From: CAUZFZ01 sp963579025
GTDB taxonomy: Bacteria; Planctomycetota; Planctomycetia; Planctomycetales; Planctomycetaceae
DNA length: 64,000 nucleotides
Direction of reading: 5' to 3'
NCBI GenBank assembly: GCA_963579025.1
Contig: CAUZFZ010000021.1
Span: 1 to 64,000, forward strand
The stretch's first letter is position 1; each line of letters begins with the position of its first letter. The notes under the pieces are model-generated. The model was not told the DNA's origin. It searched no databases and saw nothing but the letters and a program-made list of their open reading frames with translations. A program made the translations under genes and the position numbers. Shown one piece after another: positions 34,522 to 43,827 of the stretch.

Positions 34522-35427
34522 ATGAAACGAGCGCTCGCCTGTCTGATCACATTGCTCATGGTCACACTGGCCTTGGCCGTGCCCGCCACTGACAGCATTC
34601 GACAGCAGCTGAAGGTCGATCAGCAGGAGAACAATCCGTGGACCAGCCTCGACCTGAATAACCGACCCGAGAATTTTCAATTCGCAATCGTGACAGATCG
34701 CACGGGCGGGCATCGTCCTGGTGTCTTTCCGAGTGCCTGCCGCAAGCTGAATCTGCTGCAGCCGGAATTCGTGATGTCTGTCGGTGATCTGATCGAGGGC
34801 TACACAGAAGATCGCGAGCAGCTGGACAGGGAATGGACCGAGTTCAACGGGTTCGTCGACGGTCTGGAAATGCCGTTCTTCTACGCGGCCGGTAACCACG
34901 ACATTTCGAACATGGCCATGTTGCCGGTGTGGCAGAATCAGTTTGGTCGTACGTATTACCACTTCATGTATCACGACGTCCTGTTCATGGTCCTGAATTC
35001 CGAAGATCCGCCCGGATCAAAGCCCGCGAACATCGGTGACGAGCAGCTTGCCTGGGCCGCTGAAGTATTGGCCGAGAACTCCGACGCGCGCTGGACCGTC
35101 GTCTTCATCCACAAGCCAATGTGGCAGTACAAAGACGCAGCCAACTGGTCGAAGGTCGAAGCCATGCTGGGTGATCGCCCGCGGACAATCTTCGCCGGAC
35201 ATCATCACAAGTACGCAGTCCACCGGCAGGGCAAATGGTCGTACTACGCTCTGGCAACGACCGGCGGCGGCAGCAAACTGGAAGGCCCGGCACAGGGTCG
35301 TTTCGATCACGTCGTCTGGGTGACCGTCACGCCCGAAGGACCTCGACTGGCCAATCTCTTGCTGGATGGCATCCTGTCGGAAGACCCGATCGCGGAAGCC
35401 AACGCTTCCACCGGCGAAAAAGAATGA
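34522..35427 (+). CDS. Secreted calcineurin-like metallophosphoesterase
   Basis: 301 residues from ATG 34522, preceded by AGAGGA at 6-8 bases; signal peptide MKRALACLITLLMVTLALAV. The metal-binding motifs of the calcineurin-like superfamily appear in order: AIVTDRTGG (in place of DxH), VGDLIEG, AGNHD, and FAGHHH near the C-terminus, with a HKPMW His between. The first motif lacks the usual DxH His (TDRTG), as seen in several planctomycete exported members. Substrate unknown. Leader region is shared with the divergent 1282-residue gene. Confidence 0.85.
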   Translation: MKRALACLITLLMVTLALAVPATDSIRQQLKVDQQENNPWTSLDLNNRPENFQFAIVTDRTGGHRPGVFPSACRKLNLLQPEFVMSVGDLIEGYTEDREQLDREWTEFNGFVDGLEMPFFYAAGNHDISNMAMLPVWQNQFGRTYYHFMYHDVLFMVLNSEDPPGSKPANIGDEQLAWAAEVLAENSDARWTVVFIHKPMWQYKDAANWSKVEAMLGDRPRTIFAGHHHKYAVHRQGKWSYYALATTGGGSKLEGPAQGRFDHVVWVTVTPEGPRLANLLLDGILSEDPIAEANASTGEKE

Positions 35428-35549
35428 CGTTTGTCGGGGCCATTCGGGGCAGACACATCGGCGGTCGCTGATGTATCCTGCATGATTGTCATAAGCAGCT
35501 TCCGACCGAAGCCAGCTCCAGTCCTCAACCCGATCGAAGGATGTCGACC

Positions 35550-36905
35550 ATGTTGACCCTATTCACTGGCGGACAAGGTCGCGATTGCGAAGGGATGACA
35601 CGACGGAGCTTCGTTCAGGCGGGAACGCTGGGACTGGGTGGCCTGACTCTGCAGTCTCTATTGCAGGCGAAAGCAAACGCCGGCCAGGCGGGAGCCGAAC
35701 TGGTTAAGGACAAAGCCGTTGTGGTCCTGTTCCTGTCTGGAGGCGCTACGCACGTCGAGACGTTCGATCCGAAGATGAGTGCGCCGGCTGAGTACCGCAG
35801 CATGACCGGCGAAGTCGCGACGAAGATACCCGGTGTCACGATCGGCGGCGGCTTCCCGGAAATCGCGACCATGGCCGATCGCATGGCTTTTGTGCGCTCG
35901 TTCCGTCACGGCAGTTCAAGCCATGGTCGCGGTCGCGAGCTGGTCCTGAGTGGCGGCAACACCCTGAAGGCCAGCATGGGTTCCATCTACTCAAGACTGG
36001 CCGGTCCGACGAATCCGAAGACTGGTCTGCCGAACTATTCACTGGTGACACCTGCTGGCGCGGACGCGAAGTTCCGACAGGGCGATTCGATCGGTAGCGC
36101 TGGCCAGGCCGGACTTCTCGGTGGCGCGTACAACCCGTTTGATCCCAGCAAGGGCAGCGAAGTCAAACAGAACATGCGGCTGAACATGCCCGTTGATCGG
36201 TTGGATGATCGCCGTGCGCTGCTCGGGCAACTCGACGGTCTGAAGCGGCAACTGGATGCCAGCCCCGGTTATGAAGGCTCGGACAAATTCCAGAAGCAGG
36301 CGTTCGACGTCGTGCTTGGAGGAGCGGCCGATGCGTTCGACCTGAAGAAAGAAGATCCCAAACTCGTCGACCGATACAGCACGGAGAAGTTCAAAGATCT
36401 CAAAGGCAAAGGGCTGGGACATCAGATGCTGCTGGCCCGCAAGCTGGTTGAAGCCGGCGTTGGATTCGTGAACGTGTCCAGCGGCGGCTGGGACATGCAT
36501 CGGGGCCTTGTAAAGGCCATGGATACGTACGGCCATTCCGTGGACCACGCGGTCGCAACGTTCCTGACCGATCTTGAAAGCCGTGGTCTGAGTGACAAAG
36601 TGCTGCTCATCATCACCGGAGAATTCGGGCGCACGCCGCGGATCAATAAGAACGCCGGACGCGATCACTGGGGCAACCTGTGCACGCTGGCGCTGGCCGG
36701 CGGAGGCCTGAAGATGGGCCAGGTTATCGGCGAATCAGACCGCAAAGTCAGCGTGCCGGCGCAAAGCCCGGTCTCGGTACAGGACCTGATGGGTACGGTG
36801 GTCAACCTGATGGTCGACGTACCAGCCATGCGTCTGCTGGCGGACATCCCCGTGGAACTGACGCAGTTCATCGGCCAGGGACGACCGATCCCGCAGCTCG
36901 TCTGA
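35550..36905 (+). CDS. DUF1501 family Tat-exported protein
   Basis: 451 residues from ATG 35550, 8 bases after AAGGA; another ATG three codons upstream overlaps that site. Begins MLTLFTGGQGRDCEGMTRRS, the usual DUF1501 start, with a twin-arginine signal (TRRSFVQAGTLGLGG). The rest carries the sulfatase/phosphatase-like fold of the family: VVVLFLSGGATHVETFDPK, then HATLVKAM-type GWDMHRGLVKAMDTYG and ITGEFGRTPRINKNAGRDHW near the end. DUF1501 proteins are encoded in dozens of copies in Planctomycetes, usually beside DUF1549/DUF1553 cytochrome-like genes; here no such partner is adjacent. Function unproven, extracytoplasmic. Confidence 0.92.
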   Translation: MLTLFTGGQGRDCEGMTRRSFVQAGTLGLGGLTLQSLLQAKANAGQAGAELVKDKAVVVLFLSGGATHVETFDPKMSAPAEYRSMTGEVATKIPGVTIGGGFPEIATMADRMAFVRSFRHGSSSHGRGRELVLSGGNTLKASMGSIYSRLAGPTNPKTGLPNYSLVTPAGADAKFRQGDSIGSAGQAGLLGGAYNPFDPSKGSEVKQNMRLNMPVDRLDDRRALLGQLDGLKRQLDASPGYEGSDKFQKQAFDVVLGGAADAFDLKKEDPKLVDRYSTEKFKDLKGKGLGHQMLLARKLVEAGVGFVNVSSGGWDMHRGLVKAMDTYGHSVDHAVATFLTDLESRGLSDKVLLIITGEFGRTPRINKNAGRDHWGNLCTLALAGGGLKMGQVIGESDRKVSVPAQSPVSVQDLMGTVVNLMVDVPAMRLLADIPVELTQFIGQGRPIPQLV

Positions 36906-36970
36906 TCGGAGATAAAGTTCCGAGACGGTCATCGTTGTGCAGGCCGGAAAACTCAGGCAATCAGTTCGTA

Positions 36971-38380
36971 TCACTCAGGCGTGACAGTTGCGGACTCTGT
37001 GCCAATTGCGATTACGGACGACTCCGTGCGCAGAAACAGCGAACGGCCCGCGATTGCTGGCGTCGCGAGGCAATACTCGCCGATTTCGTTTTCGGCCAGT
37101 AATTCAAACTCAGGTCCGGCAGCGACCACAAAGACCGTGCCGGATTCGGCCGTCAGATAAAGCTTCCCGTCTGCCGCCACGGGCGACACTGTAAAGCTTG
37201 ATGTCGAGCCATTACCGACACGTTCACGGTAGACCGGCGTGCCGGTTTTTGATTCGTAGCAACTCAGCACACCGTAACCAGACAGCGTGTAGAGATACTG
37301 CCCCACAACAATTGGTGTCGGGATGTAGGTGCCGTTGCGGGGGCGGGTCCACGCGACGTGTTCGTTCGATTCACCGCCTGCCTGCGGTGAGAGGTCACCC
37401 TGAGCATCGACACGGATGGCGTGGATTGGCTGGATCGGACGGTAGCCGCTGGTCACAAAGATCAGCCCGTCGTGCACGAAGGGAGTTGGCACGGTGATGA
37501 AAGAATTACCGGACAATCGCCATCGTTCATCGCCAGTGATGGCATCGTAACCCCGCACGAATCGCGACCCATTGGCGATCAGCAGAGGACCGCTCGCACT
37601 TTCGTGAATCGTGGGCGTGCCCCATGACGGCAGTTCATCCCGTTCACTCTTCCACAGTTCTTCACCGGTTGCGATGTCATACGCTGCAATGAATGAGCCC
37701 TTCTGAATATCGCACTGCACGAAGACTCGGTTGCCATGAATGATCGGTGAGCTGCCGAATCCCCACTGCAGGTCCGGGACATCGAAAGCGCCGCTGTCCA
37801 GAAGTCCCAGTTGTTTTGACCAAAGCAGATCGCCGTCCATGCTGTAACAGCACAGGCCGCCGGTATTGTAAAGAGCGACGACGTGCTTGCCGTCGGTGGC
37901 TGGCGTGCTGTTGGCGTGACTCGACTTGGTATGCCTGCGCACCGGTGGAATTCCCTCGAACGAAACCCGATGCCAACAAATGCAGCCGGTGGCCGTGTCG
38001 AGGCAGTACAGCCGCCACGAATGTTCGTTGTCGTCGTTGGCCGCGTCGCCGGCGCCGTAATTGCCGATTCTAAGACGCGACTCGCCCCCGCTGCTGACGG
38101 CCGTCGTGACAAACGTTCGGTCTTTCCACACGACAGGTGCGGAGTTGGCCAGGCCCGGAATCGGCGTTCGCCACCGGATGTTGTTTCCGGAGGCACCATC
38201 CCACTTGTCCGGCAACTCCTGACCGTTCGCCACGCCGCGTGCACTCGGACCTCGAAAGGATGGCCAGGTATCCGATGCAATGCTATCTCGATCATCTGCC
38301 AGGCCAGACTGCAGACCGTGCATGAACAACGCGACCACGACAGCAAACAGCAGCAGCAGTGTTCGTACTGAGTTCGGCAT
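36971..38380 (-). CDS. PQQ-like beta-propeller secreted protein
   Basis: 469 residues with a signal peptide (LLLLFAVVVALFMHGLQSGLA). The mature part opens with DTWPSFRGPSARGV and NNIRWRTPIPGLANSAPVVW, the standard start of planctomycete PQQ-like (BamB-type) propellers, then several blades ending in W/AYDxxTGEELW patterns (AAYDIATGEELWKSERDE, GYDAITGDERWRLSGN). Role probably extracytoplasmic redox-protein-like or scaffold; true PQQ binding is doubtful without ligand residues. It is the last gene of the operon with the ThuA-like, DUF3179 and DapA-like genes, 27 bases downstream of the ThuA-like gene. Confidence 0.88.
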   Translation of the reverse strand: MPNSVRTLLLLFAVVVALFMHGLQSGLADDRDSIASDTWPSFRGPSARGVANGQELPDKWDGASGNNIRWRTPIPGLANSAPVVWKDRTFVTTAVSSGGESRLRIGNYGAGDAANDDNEHSWRLYCLDTATGCICWHRVSFEGIPPVRRHTKSSHANSTPATDGKHVVALYNTGGLCCYSMDGDLLWSKQLGLLDSGAFDVPDLQWGFGSSPIIHGNRVFVQCDIQKGSFIAAYDIATGEELWKSERDELPSWGTPTIHESASGPLLIANGSRFVRGYDAITGDERWRLSGNSFITVPTPFVHDGLIFVTSGYRPIQPIHAIRVDAQGDLSPQAGGESNEHVAWTRPRNGTYIPTPIVVGQYLYTLSGYGVLSCYESKTGTPVYRERVGNGSTSSFTVSPVAADGKLYLTAESGTVFVVAAGPEFELLAENEIGEYCLATPAIAGRSLFLRTESSVIAIGTESATVTPE

Positions 38381-38407
38381 GATCGATGACTCCGCGTCAC
38401 TCGTGGT

Positions 38408-39421
38408 CTATTCCGGCAGCGGCACGATGGGAGATTCCCAACCGGCCAGGTCCTGAGGTTTCGTTCCCGCTTTGCGACGGCCGCGACCTCGGCGCCACGT
38501 CGCGTTGTAAGGACCAACGAAGCTGACATCGGCGTCCTCTGCGATCGCGTCTTCCAGGCTCACAGCCCAGAAGCAGGCGTTTATCAGCATGCGTCGATAC
38601 CCCTCATTCTCGATGTCGTTTGATGCGCCGTATGTGCTGGTGAAGACGCGCCCGGAGTTTCCATCGTCGCCTTCGTAACTGCGAATCCATGCTCCCGGTA
38701 CGGGCTTACGAGTCGTATCAACCTCGGAATCTTGCTCCATGCCCTGCAGTGGTTGGGCCATCGCGAGAATTTCACTTGGCTGCAGCGGGTTGGCGTTGTA
38801 GCCGCCGCACTGAGCCCACATGTCTTTGACACCGCGCAGAATCGGATGGCTCGCCTTCTCCGGTACGATATCCAGACGCGTGCTGGAGCGATGATTGCCT
38901 CCGTAATGGCCGGCCCATTTTTCTCCCAGCACCTGACGGCCGAAGCCGTCCTTGTAGTCGGCTCCCCGGAAGCTGTTCGAGTATTTGGCGAATCGGCTGT
39001 CTCCCGGGATTTTGAATCCGTGCGTGGCTGTCCGCAGACCGACAATTGGACCACCACGAATAAGGTAATTGACAAAGTGCTCCATTTGCTCCGGCGGCCA
39101 GTTCTGGAAGCGGGTAAACACCACCATCAGGTCGGCAATCTCCAAGGCTTCCATCCCGGGCACGTTCGACTGTCCCGGCTTAATCACACCACTCGCATCG
39201 ACACCAAACAGCACAGTGCACCGAAATCCGTGGTGTTTCGCGAGAATTCGCGCCAGAGCGGGCAGCGTTTCCTCGGACCGGTATTCGTGATCGCTGGCAA
39301 TGAACACGATGTCCTTGCCCTTGCCTGGACCGTCAGTGCCGGCGTAGACGAGCGGATCGGCCTGCGCGACCGAACTGAGAAAAGTCAGACAGAGCATGGT
39401 CAGCAGTGTCGTCAATCGCAT
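38408..39421 (-). CDS. ThuA-like (trehalose-utilization-type) secreted protein
   Basis: 337 residues from the ATG giving MRLTTLLTMLCL, signal peptide to VAQA. ThuA-like fold (class I glutamine-amidotransferase-like): KDIVFIASDHEYRSEETLPALA, DLMVVFTRFQNWPPEQ, VNYLIRGGPIVGLRTATHGF. Planctomycete genomes carry many ThuA-like domains, often linked to sugar degradation or heme-bearing large proteins; the usual catalytic Cys of glutaminases is absent in this fold. It sits between the DUF3179 gene (26 bases upstream) and the PQQ gene in one operon. Substrate unknown. Confidence 0.88.
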   Translation of the reverse strand: MRLTTLLTMLCLTFLSSVAQADPLVYAGTDGPGKGKDIVFIASDHEYRSEETLPALARILAKHHGFRCTVLFGVDASGVIKPGQSNVPGMEALEIADLMVVFTRFQNWPPEQMEHFVNYLIRGGPIVGLRTATHGFKIPGDSRFAKYSNSFRGADYKDGFGRQVLGEKWAGHYGGNHRSSTRLDIVPEKASHPILRGVKDMWAQCGGYNANPLQPSEILAMAQPLQGMEQDSEVDTTRKPVPGAWIRSYEGDDGNSGRVFTSTYGASNDIENEGYRRMLINACFWAVSLEDAIAEDADVSFVGPYNATWRRGRGRRKAGTKPQDLAGWESPIVPLPE

Positions 39422-39447
39422 CGAAGTCTTCCTGTGTGAATAGGAGG

Positions 39448-40449
39448 CTAATCCAGAGTCAGTTCCTTGCTGCGCGGATGAAAGGTCATCCATGCTTTCC
39501 GGAAGGAGATAATGCCCACGTGCGGCACCAGAGTCTGGCCCTTCATCTCACCGTCGACAGCCTTCCCGGAACGGTCCCATGTCGAGCCGGTCTGTTTGTC
39601 TTTGAATTGCTGCTTTCCCACCGATTCAAACGTTAGCACTCGATCTGCCAGCTTGCGTTTGAAGAGCCGGGCTGACGTGCTGTCTGAATCGAACGTTGCG
39701 ACAACTGCGACGCCTCTGGCGTCCAGGTTCATGACACTGGTCTTCCGAAGCGTCGCGAACGACACGTGATACATGCCATGGCCGCCGAGAAACCCAACCA
39801 CGAACCGTTCTGGTGTTTTATAGAACTCGTCAGTGTAGTTCCGGTTGGTGCGACTCATGTTGAGGACGGTCGTGTCGGGGAACTCTGACTTCCACGCCGA
39901 CCAGGTCAGCATGTCCGATGGCAACGTCTTCAATCGGACGCCTTTGTGTTTGCCTTCCATGCCTAACCCCAGCAGATGGCTCCACAAGGATTTGGACTCA
40001 GTATCCATCATGACGAGGCTGCGATTCCACAATTGACCGGAAACGCAAAACGTCAGGGGCTGGCCATCAACTTCTCTGGCATACACGATGCCGTTGTGAC
40101 AGAGGTGTCACCAGGTGGCCGCAATCGGCGCCTTCGCCACAGTGTCGTTGATGATCTCGCGACGGGGCCCGGTCAGCATGTTGACGGGATACGCACGGGC
40201 CTGGTCTCCCACAACCACACCCATGACCAGCTCGTTGTCGTTGACTTCGTCGGTCACTGCACTTGCCGCGAGAAACGGTGCATCGACGATGGCCCGGACA
40301 GGTCGCATGAGTCTGCGAGGATTGAAGTCGGACCTGTCGTCCGCGCAGGACGGAACGACCGCCGGCACCAGGGCCAATATCACTGCCAGAAATGAGCAAG
40401 CTGGTCGTGTCATCGGTCGCACCATTCCCATACAGGGGAGCCAATCCAT
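39448..40449 (-). CDS. DUF3179 protein, candidate selenoprotein (in-frame UGA at a CxxC Cys)
   Basis: 333 residues if the TGA at 40110-40108 is read through. Start ATG overlaps the upstream stop as TGATG. N-terminal hydrophobic segment (FLAVILALVPAVVPSC) suggests export. DUF3179 features run without shift across the TGA: AYPVNMLTGPRREIINDTV, then IAATW-[UGA]-HLCHNGIVY, then LTFCVSGQLWNRSLVMMD and SLWSHLLG. Family consensus at the gap is YCPLC, so the TGA replaces the first Cys, giving U114-x-x-C117. A hairpin starts 4 bases after the TGA. A plain nonsense mutation is the alternative, but frame, conservation and position of the codon argue for selenocysteine. Function of the family is unknown. 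Confidence 0.8.
40074..40104 (-). promoter_or_regulatory. Putative bacterial SECIS downstream of UGA in the DUF3179 gene
   Basis: Starting 4 bases past the TGA, CTCTG pairs with CAGAG and, inside, GCAT pairs with ATGC around a CGTGT loop, with an 8-base asymmetric bulge. The apical loop is at +21 to +25, comparable to +18 to +23 in E. coli fdhF, and has G at its second position as the bacterial SECIS model asks. Folding was judged by eye only. Confidence 0.5.
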
Positions 40450-41408
40450 CAATTCACGGTTGACGCAGCACCCGACAGACCGACGCTCTTCAGTTCGCTG
40501 GCGATCTGTTCCTCAGCCTCGAGAATTGGCCTGACCAGTTGCTCAACTTCGATCCGCTCGTCATCGGTGAGTTGCCGCTGCGGTGGACGCGGGAGCCCAA
40601 AGTCCTGGCCGAGCACTGTCATCGCGTGCTTCAGCATCGAGATGTTGAAACTGTCGCCCTCACGCTGCCGGTAGTCTTCGATCGGCAACAGCTTTGCCTG
40701 GTATGCCATGCCTTCGTCGTACTGTCCAGCCGCCATCGCCGCATGCATTGCCAGGGTCAAGTGCGGGCACACATTACCGGCGCCCGTCGTGTATCCGGTC
40801 GAGCCTGCCAGCATGTAGTACGGTGCAAACCGTTCGGCTGAACCGCACAGCCATTCGACGCCGGATGTGTCCGCCGAAACCGTCGTGCGGAATTCGTGCA
40901 TCTGATTCCACGCGTATTTGACGCCCACGACGTGCGGGTTCTTCGCGACTTCCAGAAGAAGTTCGTTGCTGGGCAAGGGCGACTTCTTATAGATCAGTGT
41001 CGGACACGGAGCCGCGTCGATCACAGTTGTGTAATAGTCGTGCGCACCACGATCGCTTAGATACGGATGGGCAAACGGCATGAACATGATGCCGGTCGCC
41101 CCCACCTCGAGTGATCGTTGGGCGACTTCGACTGCAAAGCCGACCTGTAACCCCACCGGGGCAAACACGATGGCTTCCGGTCCACTGGCTTCGCAAGTTA
41201 CGCGAACGTTTTCGACGATCTCGTCGGCGCTCAGCGAGTGAAACTCGCTTGTCCCGGCAGCGGGAAGAAAGCAGCGGATTCCCGCAGCATACATACGGGC
41301 GGTGTGCTCTGCCTGCAGGTCCGAATTCAGGCTGCCGTCATTGTGGTACGCCGTCAAAGGCACGAGATGAACAGTACGAAGCTGCTCCATCTCAAAGTTG
41401 TCAGACAT
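40449..41408 (-). CDS. DapA-family (dihydrodipicolinate synthase-like) aldolase/dehydratase
   Basis: 319 residues. TIM-barrel aldolase of the DapA/KdgD/NanA superfamily: catalytic Lys164 in VVGVKYAWN (Schiff base) and Tyr140 in CPTLIYKK are both present; GSTGYTTGAGNVCPHLTLAM is the conserved late loop. Similar planctomycete proteins act on sugar acids rather than in lysine synthesis; the pyruvate-binding GTSE is seen as AGTSEFHSL. First gene of the operon that continues with the DUF3179, ThuA-like and PQQ genes, whose company suggests a sugar-acid catabolic role. Overlaps the next start by one base (TGATG). Confidence 0.88.
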   Translation of the reverse strand: MSDNFEMEQLRTVHLVPLTAYHNDGSLNSDLQAEHTARMYAAGIRCFLPAAGTSEFHSLSADEIVENVRVTCEASGPEAIVFAPVGLQVGFAVEVAQRSLEVGATGIMFMPFAHPYLSDRGAHDYYTTVIDAAPCPTLIYKKSPLPSNELLLEVAKNPHVVGVKYAWNQMHEFRTTVSADTSGVEWLCGSAERFAPYYMLAGSTGYTTGAGNVCPHLTLAMHAAMAAGQYDEGMAYQAKLLPIEDYRQREGDSFNISMLKHAMTVLGQDFGLPRPPQRQLTDDERIEVEQLVRPILEAEEQIASELKSVGLSGAASTVN

Positions 41409-41467
41409 CGTGGGTTTTCTCCGGTTCGATCAATGCAACCAGAGGAACCACTCAAGTCCGAGCCCGC

Positions 41468-41971
41468 TCACTTCGTCTCGGGGATCGTGTCGACGAGATC
41501 GTTCACCAGCTTCTTCAGCGTCTGGTTCGTGAGCAGAATGTCGACGGACTCGCGTCCCGGCTGGCCGCTTTCAGTGCGGTAGCGCTTCAGCAGGAACGTA
41601 CCGTTTGCCTGAGCACTCAGCAACACTTCGTAAAACTGCGTTGCTCCCTGACTCAAATCTGGCGGATTCGACCGAATCAATACCTGGTGCCCTGAGTCAT
41701 CGATCTCGATGGGTCCAATCGACTCCAGGAGATAGGTCACGTGCTTCGAAAGGTTGTCGGCCCACTCGTGCAGCACGCTGACTTCGCGACCGACCAGAGC
41801 TGGCACTTGCAGCGTCAGCGACTCCAGCGCGCAACTCATCTTGTCGACGGCCAGAAAGTCGACGCTCAGAACGAGGCCGGCCGGGCTCGTCATCTCGACT
41901 CGCCGCGGAGCCGACGCTGCGAATCCAACCAGTTGCTTCAGTTCATTCTCAAGCTGCGCCGTGAGGTCCAT
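41468..41971 (-). CDS. Conserved hypothetical protein
   Basis: 167 residues from the ATG 6 bases after GAGGAGG, so the start is firm; the frame extends 12 codons up without a ribosome site. No signal peptide or transmembrane helix. Predicted alpha/beta with a hydrophobic pattern (GLVLSVDFLAVDKMSCALESL, VLIRSNPPDLSQGATQFYEVLL) and a C-terminal helix KKLVNDLVDTIPE. I do not recognise the family; its regular composition and strong ribosome site say it is a real gene. It lies 60 bases upstream of the DapA-like gene on the same strand and may be its first operon member. Confidence 0.7.
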   Translation of the reverse strand: MDLTAQLENELKQLVGFAASAPRRVEMTSPAGLVLSVDFLAVDKMSCALESLTLQVPALVGREVSVLHEWADNLSKHVTYLLESIGPIEIDDSGHQVLIRSNPPDLSQGATQFYEVLLSAQANGTFLLKRYRTESGQPGRESVDILLTNQTLKKLVNDLVDTIPETK

Positions 41972-42248
41972 GGCATGCCTCCTCAGACTCGGTGAGGTTC
42001 CTCCCACCGGCTGACCAGGCTACCAGTTTGATAAGGCAGGCAAGCCTGATCGACTTTTTGTGTCACATTCAGAATGAGGTATGAGTGATTCTGCTGTCAA
42101 AGCCCATTTCACAGAGAACATCGACCTGTCGGTAAGCCGCGCCGAAAGGAAAGATTCTGCTTGATCCAACGGCGTCCGACGTTCCGGCCAGAAACCCGCA
42201 TTGCCGACGCAGTCTGCCTTTGATCGACGAGTCGTCCAACAGCAACTC

Positions 42249-43784
42249 TCACGCTGCCGATCTGGCTTTCATCTCGTGGCTACCGCCATCGAACGAAAAC
42301 ACTGTGGGCTTGTCGTCATACACGGATTCCACATGAACCGGACGCCCCCACAGCTTGCACAGATTCGTCAACGTATCCCGGGCATAATCCAGTTTCAGCG
42401 GCATACCTTGAAACTGATGGACCAGATACAGCTCACCGCGGTTCTTGTAGTTGCCGTCCACAACTCGGATCACCGGACGACCGTGGTTGGTCAAACTGTC
42501 CAGCAGTTGCTGTTTGACTTTGTAGAACTCGCGCGACGCGATTTCGTAATGATCGTTCGCCTCGTTGTACGCAAACATGAACATCTTGTGCTTCTGACAG
42601 AACTCGGGTGTCAGGAACGTGTCAATGAAAGTCACATCGTTATGTACGCGTCGCACTTCAAAGATCTTCTCACGACCCAAGCCCAGCTTGCGATCCCAGT
42701 TCCGCTTTGCACGCATGTCGTCGCACTGTTCCCATTCCGGACCAAACTGGCCTTTGTTCCAGCGTTCTTCGATGTCGCGGAACAGTTCGATGCCAACTTT
42801 GTAGGGATTCAGGCGTTGAGGACTCATTGCCATCGTGCCACTGTGGTGATCCGCATAGTCGATGACTTCAGCATCCGTCAGGCCGAACTGGGTCATGATT
42901 GTCGAGTGCCAGTAGCTCGCCCAGCCCTCGTTCATGATCTTGGTCTGACCCTGCGGGGCGAAGTAATACGCTTCGTCCCGAATAATCGACAGGATGTCGT
43001 GCTGCCACGGTTTCAACGGTGCCTGTTCCAGCAGGAACAACAGAACGTCCCGTTCGGGTCGCTCAGGAAATGAGCGGCTGGCTTCTTTCTGTGCGAGTTC
43101 TTCTTTCTTCTCTTCGGCCTGCTTCTGCAGCACGTCTGGTGGATTGATAAATCGATCCATATATCCCTTGTTCGATCGCAGCCGGCCATCAGGCTCGTCG
43201 TCCTGTGACGAGTCCTCTGGTTCCAGAGCACTCTTCACCGGATTCGGGTCATCATGACGTTTGACGTGTGGAAGGTGTGGATCGATCAGGTCTTCCAGTG
43301 ACAGACAGGCGTCGATGAACTCCTCGACAGCCTGGTAGCCGACACGATCAACGTACCGGTTGACCCGAGCTGCGTGGTTCGCCATCTGGTCAAGCATGCG
43401 ACGGTTGGTCGGGGCGAACCAGGCATTGTTCTTGAAGAAATCGCAGTGCCCGTAGACGTGCGCGATGACCAGCTTCTGATCACCCACACCGTTCGTGTTC
43501 AGCAGATAGGCGTAACACGGGTCCGTGTTGATCACCATTTCGTAGATCTTCTGAAGACCGTACGAGTATCCTTTCATCAGTTCATCATATTGCGAGCCGA
43601 AGCGCCAGTGCGGGTAACGGATTGGAAAGCCCGTGTATGCCGCGAACATGCTGAGTTCTTCGTAGTCGACGTATTCGAAAATCGTCTCGTAGAAGTCCAG
43701 CCCCTCCTCGCGAGCCCGCTGCTCCATGGATTCCTGGATCTTTGCGATATGTCCAGGCAGCGATCGGTGGGTACTGATTGCCAC
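42249..43784 (-). CDS. SpoVR family protein (YcgB-like)
   Basis: 511 residues from a GTG; a weak GGGGGCGAG lies upstream, and the next ATG is 20 codons in. SpoVR hallmarks: DFYETIFEYVDYEELSMFAAYTGFPIRYPHWRFG, INTDPCYAYLLNTN, and IVAHVYGH-type VIAHVYGHCDFFKNN and ILSIIRDEAYYFAPQ, with KIMNEGWASYWHS. The protein is the third member of a conserved stress operon with the kinase PrkA and the DUF444 protein, downstream of both here in the same direction. In Bacillus SpoVR affects spore cortex; in non-spore-formers the trio is linked to starvation and stress responses. Confidence 0.95.
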   Translation of the reverse strand: MAISTHRSLPGHIAKIQESMEQRAREEGLDFYETIFEYVDYEELSMFAAYTGFPIRYPHWRFGSQYDELMKGYSYGLQKIYEMVINTDPCYAYLLNTNGVGDQKLVIAHVYGHCDFFKNNAWFAPTNRRMLDQMANHAARVNRYVDRVGYQAVEEFIDACLSLEDLIDPHLPHVKRHDDPNPVKSALEPEDSSQDDEPDGRLRSNKGYMDRFINPPDVLQKQAEEKKEELAQKEASRSFPERPERDVLLFLLEQAPLKPWQHDILSIIRDEAYYFAPQGQTKIMNEGWASYWHSTIMTQFGLTDAEVIDYADHHSGTMAMSPQRLNPYKVGIELFRDIEERWNKGQFGPEWEQCDDMRAKRNWDRKLGLGREKIFEVRRVHNDVTFIDTFLTPEFCQKHKMFMFAYNEANDHYEIASREFYKVKQQLLDSLTNHGRPVIRVVDGNYKNRGELYLVHQFQGMPLKLDYARDTLTNLCKLWGRPVHVESVYDDKPTVFSFDGGSHEMKARSAA

Positions 43785-43827
43785 AACTCGCCCCCATTAA
43801 AATCTTGCCCGTGTACGGAAAGGAGTG

